Of a stretch of 9,535 nt of DNA, positions 6,111 to 9,535 are shown piece after piece. Where the stretch lies: assembly GCA_017938785.1 (NCBI GenBank), contig JAGBAU010000295.1, positions 1 through 9,535 of the forward strand, given 5' to 3'. This DNA comes from Clostridia bacterium (GTDB lineage Bacteria > Bacillota_A > Clostridia > Christensenellales > Aristaeellaceae). The translations under genes and the position numbers were made by a program. Numbering within the stretch: the first letter of the stretch is position 1; each line of letters starts with the position of its first letter. The notes beneath the pieces were generated by a model. That model did no database searches. It was given only the letters and a program-made list of their open reading frames with translations, and was not told where the DNA came from.

Positions 6111-8807
6111 ATGTCTTTGATGATTTCTCAGCTTAGCTGTGATTTTAAAACAAACCCTCTGGGCATTGAAAACGTGCATCCGCTTTTGGACTGGAAACTG
6201 GAATCCGAAACTGCCGGCGCTGCCCAGAAGGCTTATCGCATCTGTGTTGCCACTGCGGTGGAAAAGCTGGATGCCCCCGACCTGTGGGACAGCGGCCGTG
6301 TGAATTCTTGCGAGAATCGCGCGGTATATGCAGGCAAAGCGGTGCAGTCCAACCAGAAGGTCTTCTGGCGCGTGTGCGTCTGGGACGAACAGGACCGGCA
6401 GAGCGCCTGGAGTGAAATTGCCTCCTGGCGTCAGGGCATTGCCAGGGAAAACTGGCAGGGCGAATGGATCGGCTATGATGAGGGCCGCGACGCCTACGAT
6501 CCCACTCAGCCCTATTACTGCGCGGATGATTTCGACCTGGGCGAGAGCGAACCCTTCCTGCCCAAGCCTGCACTGCTGCGCAGTGAGTTCATCGCAAAGG
6601 GGAATGTCATTTCTGCAACCCTGTACGTGAGCGCTCTTGGCCTCACTGAAATGTATTTGAACGGCGAAAAGGCAAATTCCGGCCATATGGTTCCGGGCAT
6701 TGCCGATTACCGCAAGCGTGTTTATTACCATGCCTATGATGTGACCTCCATGATCGAGGAGGGTGAAAATGCCATCTCCGGCGTGATCGCCGACGGCTGG
6801 TATGCCGGCTACATCGGCCTGAATCCCCGCCAGTGGTGGGGCGCAAAGCCGCGCCTGAACGCCGAGCTGCACATCGAATATGCCGATGGCACGGTGCAGC
6901 TGGTCACTACCTGCGCAGGCTGGAAGGCCATGATCGGTCCCTGGCTGTATGCCGACATCATGCACGGTACCGGCTACGACGCCACCCTGGAACCCTGCGG
7001 CTGGAAAAAGACCGGCTATGATGATTCCGCCTGGCATGCCGTTGAAACCGGCGCGGAATACGATCACACGCCCGAAGCTCATCCCGGCGTGCCGGTGGTG
7101 GAGCACGACCGCTATCCTGCGGTGGAAATCCGCAGGATCAACGAAGATGAAGCCATCGTGGACTTCGGCCGCTGCTTCTCCGGCGTGTGCTGTATGAAGC
7201 TGCGCGGTCCCCGGGGCGCCCGCTTCGACATCATCCATGCCGAGGAAATGGAGCGCGACGGCAGCGAACTCTACCTGTTCGGTAACCGCTCCGCAAGGGT
7301 GCACGACTGTTACATCCTGTCCGGCGATGGGGAAGAAACCTTCCAGCCGGAATTCACCTACCACGGCTTCCGCTATGCCCACGTCTATGGCCTGAAGCAG
7401 ATCGAACTGATCAGCATCGAGGGCGTGGCCATCTCCAGCGCGCTGCCTGAGGCAACGGAGATCGTTTCCGGCAACAAGACGGTGAACGAAGTGCTGTGGA
7501 TGATCCGCAACACCCAGCAGTCCAACCAGTACGAAACCCCTACCGACGTCTGCGCCCGCGATGAACGCCTGGGCTGGGGCGCCGAGGGACACTTCTTTAT
7601 GCATACTGCGGCGGCGCTGAACAACAACGCACTGTTCATGCGCAAGTGGATGCAGGATATCGTGGACGGTCAGGGTGACGACGGCGCCTACTGGGCCATC
7701 GCTCCGGCGGTCATGATGAAGGACATCACGCCCTTCGCCGGCGACCTGCAGAGCCACATGGGCGTGCACTGCGCCTGGCTGCTGGCCCGCTACTACAAGG
7801 ATACCGAGTTCCTGAAGGGACACTTTGAATCTCTGGAGCGCTACTTCGAATTCTGCGTGGGCAGCTCCGACCGCATGCTGCGCTTCGCCACCGCCCACGA
7901 CTGGCTGGATCTGTGCCACGATGGTCATTCCGACTATGACCACGGCTACGGCAAGTGCGATCCCACCCTGCTGGGCACGGCATGGTTTGCGCGCCTCGCC
8001 CGGATGATGACGGATATCTCCGAAGCCATCGGCGAAAATGAGCGCGCGGATTACTACCGCGAAATGTACGGCAAGATCCGCTGGGCCTTCCGCACCTTCT
8101 TCATCGGAAGAAACAAGCTGCTGCGCGGCGCAACCCAGGGCGGCTACATGGTGGCTGCGGCCTTCGGCCTGATCGAAGGCGAGGAAATCGAGGTTGCCCG
8201 CAAGTGGGTGCTCGAGGATATGGAAAAGAACGGCGGCATCACCTGGGGCACGGCTTCTACGCCCGTTGCACTGTTTGGCATGGACGTGCTGGGCCTTCAG
8301 AAGGAAGCGGCGGCATTTGTCCGCAGGCGTGAATTTCCGTCCCTGGGCTACATGCTCGACAGCGGCGCAACCGCCGTTTGGGAGAGATGGGATACGATTC
8401 GAGATAACAAATTCCATCCCCACCAGATGAACGCCTTTGACCACATCGGCCTGGCCACCGTGGGCGAATGGATGTTCATGCGCCTGGCAGGCGTGATGCC
8501 GGAGGAAAACGGCTTTGATACCGTGCGCATTCAGCCGCAGTTCGATGAAGAAATCGGCTCCATGCACACCAATTACCACAGCATCCACGGCGACATCGGC
8601 GTGGACTGGAAATATGAAGCGGACGGCATTCATATCGGCGTGAAGCTGCCCGTGGGCTGCAGGGGCAAGCTGGTGCTCGCAGCAAACGAAGGTGCAATCC
8701 GTATTGTCCGGGGAGGAGAGAATGGAGTGGAATGCCGTTGTGCCGATGGCGAAACCATTCTGGGCTTGACTTCCGGTCGGTACGAATTCATAATGGTACC
8801 CAATTAA
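6111..8807 (+). CDS. GH78 alpha-L-rhamnosidase, cytoplasmic
   Basis: The enzyme hydrolyses terminal alpha-L-rhamnose from glycosides or oligosaccharides with inversion. The start chosen is ATG 6111 (898 aa), 5 nt after GGGGAGGG at 6098-6105; an in-frame GTG at 6033 would lie inside the operator region. Domains in order: Ig/Fn3-like N-domain (~10-110), rhamnosidase N-terminal lectin-like domain (~155-310, with LYLNG-like MYLNGEK and DGWYAGYIG), a beta domain (~330-440), the (alpha/alpha)6 catalytic barrel (~460-800) and a C-terminal beta domain. The acidic block TDVCARDERLGWGAE holds Asp479, the likely general acid Glu485, and Glu492 where most family members have Asp. Glu758 in AVWERW is the likely general base. 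There is no signal peptide, so substrates must be imported first. Length is normal for the family. C/G-ending codons suggest strong expression. It is followed 30 nt later by a sugar-binding protein gene, almost surely in the same operon. Confidence 0.93.
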   Translation: MSLMISQLSCDFKTNPLGIENVHPLLDWKLESETAGAAQKAYRICVATAVEKLDAPDLWDSGRVNSCENRAVYAGKAVQSNQKVFWRVCVWDEQDRQSAWSEIASWRQGIARENWQGEWIGYDEGRDAYDPTQPYYCADDFDLGESEPFLPKPALLRSEFIAKGNVISATLYVSALGLTEMYLNGEKANSGHMVPGIADYRKRVYYHAYDVTSMIEEGENAISGVIADGWYAGYIGLNPRQWWGAKPRLNAELHIEYADGTVQLVTTCAGWKAMIGPWLYADIMHGTGYDATLEPCGWKKTGYDDSAWHAVETGAEYDHTPEAHPGVPVVEHDRYPAVEIRRINEDEAIVDFGRCFSGVCCMKLRGPRGARFDIIHAEEMERDGSELYLFGNRSARVHDCYILSGDGEETFQPEFTYHGFRYAHVYGLKQIELISIEGVAISSALPEATEIVSGNKTVNEVLWMIRNTQQSNQYETPTDVCARDERLGWGAEGHFFMHTAAALNNNALFMRKWMQDIVDGQGDDGAYWAIAPAVMMKDITPFAGDLQSHMGVHCAWLLARYYKDTEFLKGHFESLERYFEFCVGSSDRMLRFATAHDWLDLCHDGHSDYDHGYGKCDPTLLGTAWFARLARMMTDISEAIGENERADYYREMYGKIRWAFRTFFIGRNKLLRGATQGGYMVAAAFGLIEGEEIEVARKWVLEDMEKNGGITWGTASTPVALFGMDVLGLQKEAAAFVRRREFPSLGYMLDSGATAVWERWDTIRDNKFHPHQMNAFDHIGLATVGEWMFMRLAGVMPEENGFDTVRIQPQFDEEIGSMHTNYHSIHGDIGVDWKYEADGIHIGVKLPVGCRGKLVLAANEGAIRIVRGGENGVECRCADGETILGLTSGRYEFIMVPN

Positions 8808-8837
8808 GACCCCAATAAACGTAAGGAGGAAACCCCA

Positions 8838-9535
8838 ATGAAAAAGATCCTGGCTCTGGTAATCGCTCTGATCCTGGTCTGCGCAGGCATGACCGCAATG
8901 GCAGAAGAACAGTACTACATCGGCTACTCCAACATGCAGCTGGCTGAAGACTTCTTCATCACCGTTTCCAAGGGCCTGCATGCAGCAGCCGAAGCCAACA
9001 ACATCAAGTTCGAAGAAACCATCGCAAACCGTGACGCCGTTCTGATGGCTCAGAACATCGAATCCTTCATCATGAAGGAAGTTGACCTGCTGATTGACTT
9101 CAACGTTCTGCCCGAGACCGGCGCAGAGATGGCCATCCGCTGCACCGAGGCTGGCATCCCCATGATCTCCATCGACTCCGTCTATGAAGGCGCATACTTC
9201 TTCGGCGTAGACAACTACGGCGCAGGTGTTGCTCTGGGCGAAGGCACCGTTGAGTTCGTTGAAGAGAAGCTGGGCGGCAAGGTAAACTACATCGTTACCC
9301 TGTGGGATTCCCAGGCCGGCGAAGCTGTTAAGGACCGCTGCGACGGCGTTGTAGACATCATCGCTGAGAAGTACGGCGTAGCAGCTGAAAACCAGATCTG
9401 GCTGGACTGCATGGCAGACGACGTTAAGACCAGCGCCATGACCCGCGACTGGCTGAACAGCCATCCCGATGCAACCAATATCCTGTTCATCGGCCAGAAC
9501 GACGACCGCGGCTACGCCATCAACAACATTGTTGA
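8838..9535 (+). CDS. Sugar ABC transporter solute-binding protein (partial at 3' end)
   Basis: ATG 8838 is preceded by a near-perfect AAGGAGG at 8823-8829. The frame is open to the window edge, showing 232 residues of a protein normally about 310-350 aa. Residues 1-22 are a Sec signal peptide with an AMA cleavage site before EEQ. Cys15 is preceded by Val, so it does not form a normal lipobox. The mature part follows the type I periplasmic-binding fold of the ribose/galactose class (Peripla_BP_4): IGYSNMQLAEDFF at the start, a DLLIDFNV strand, AGIPMISIDS, a GVDNYGAG segment, and a QNDDRGYAI segment just before the edge. It should bind the sugar or glycoside outside the membrane and deliver it to an ATPase and permease expected downstream. 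Position after the rhamnosidase suggests a rhamnose-containing ligand; this is inference. Heavy use of CTG, ATC, AAC, GAA and GTT codons suggests high expression. Confidence 0.9.
   Translation, partial: MKKILALVIALILVCAGMTAMAEEQYYIGYSNMQLAEDFFITVSKGLHAAAEANNIKFEETIANRDAVLMAQNIESFIMKEVDLLIDFNVLPETGAEMAIRCTEAGIPMISIDSVYEGAYFFGVDNYGAGVALGEGTVEFVEEKLGGKVNYIVTLWDSQAGEAVKDRCDGVVDIIAEKYGVAAENQIWLDCMADDVKTSAMTRDWLNSHPDATNILFIGQNDDRGYAINNIV

Noticed and set aside
6072..9464. A 1130-codon open frame on the minus strand, opposite the rhamnosidase and binding-protein genes.
   Set aside because: The plus strand encodes clear conserved proteins with ribosome binding sites. The antisense frame is kept open by their codon bias (few codons that read as stops on the other strand), and its product has no recognisable domain.

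Overview
The window looks like a piece of an anaerobic Firmicutes genome, most likely an uncultured gut or rumen member of the Clostridia. This rests on style rather than marker genes: moderately high GC with C/G-ending codons, strong purine-rich ribosome binding sites, sigma-A type promoters with extended -10 boxes, a secreted protein with a Glu-Pro-Thr repeat spacer, and a solute-binding protein with a plain Ala-X-Ala signal peptide. No rRNA, tRNA, CRISPR array or mobile element was seen.

Region 1 (1-2284) holds two co-oriented genes separated by 6 nt. The first is the C-terminal part of a secreted protein with a tetrapeptide repeat spacer; its 5' end is outside the window. The second is a secreted protein with two biotinyl-lipoyl-like modules, resembling an HlyD-type adaptor. 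A strong hairpin terminator that could work in both directions follows.

Region 2 (2285-2959) carries a truncated DUF1349 gene on the minus strand, an orphan terminator-like hairpin, a perfect inverted repeat, and a promoter with two operator-like sites.

Region 3 (2960-5873) is a compact plus-strand operon: an AraC-type regulator with a degenerate receiver domain, a xylose isomerase-like TIM-barrel sugar isomerase/epimerase that overlaps it by ATGA, and a LacY-like MFS transporter. A hairpin terminator closes it.

Region 4 (5874-9535) opens with a roughly 290-nt regulatory region containing at least one good promoter and four copies of an ATCGATT-centred site. It is followed by a cytoplasmic GH78 alpha-L-rhamnosidase and, 30 nt downstream, a sugar ABC solute-binding protein cut by the window edge.

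Taken together, regions 3 and 4 look like a rhamnoside (plant glycoside or polysaccharide side chain) use locus. Glycosides would be bound outside the cell by the solute-binding protein and imported by an ABC transporter whose other subunits should lie downstream, and/or by the MFS protein. They would then be cut inside the cell by the rhamnosidase, with the released sugar possibly handled by the isomerase. The same operator-like core occurs in front of both transcription units, which suggests a shared regulator. The most distinctive observations are this shared motif, the AraC protein with a non-canonical receiver, and the secreted repeat-protein/adaptor pair. I did not find strong evidence for an entirely new type of system.
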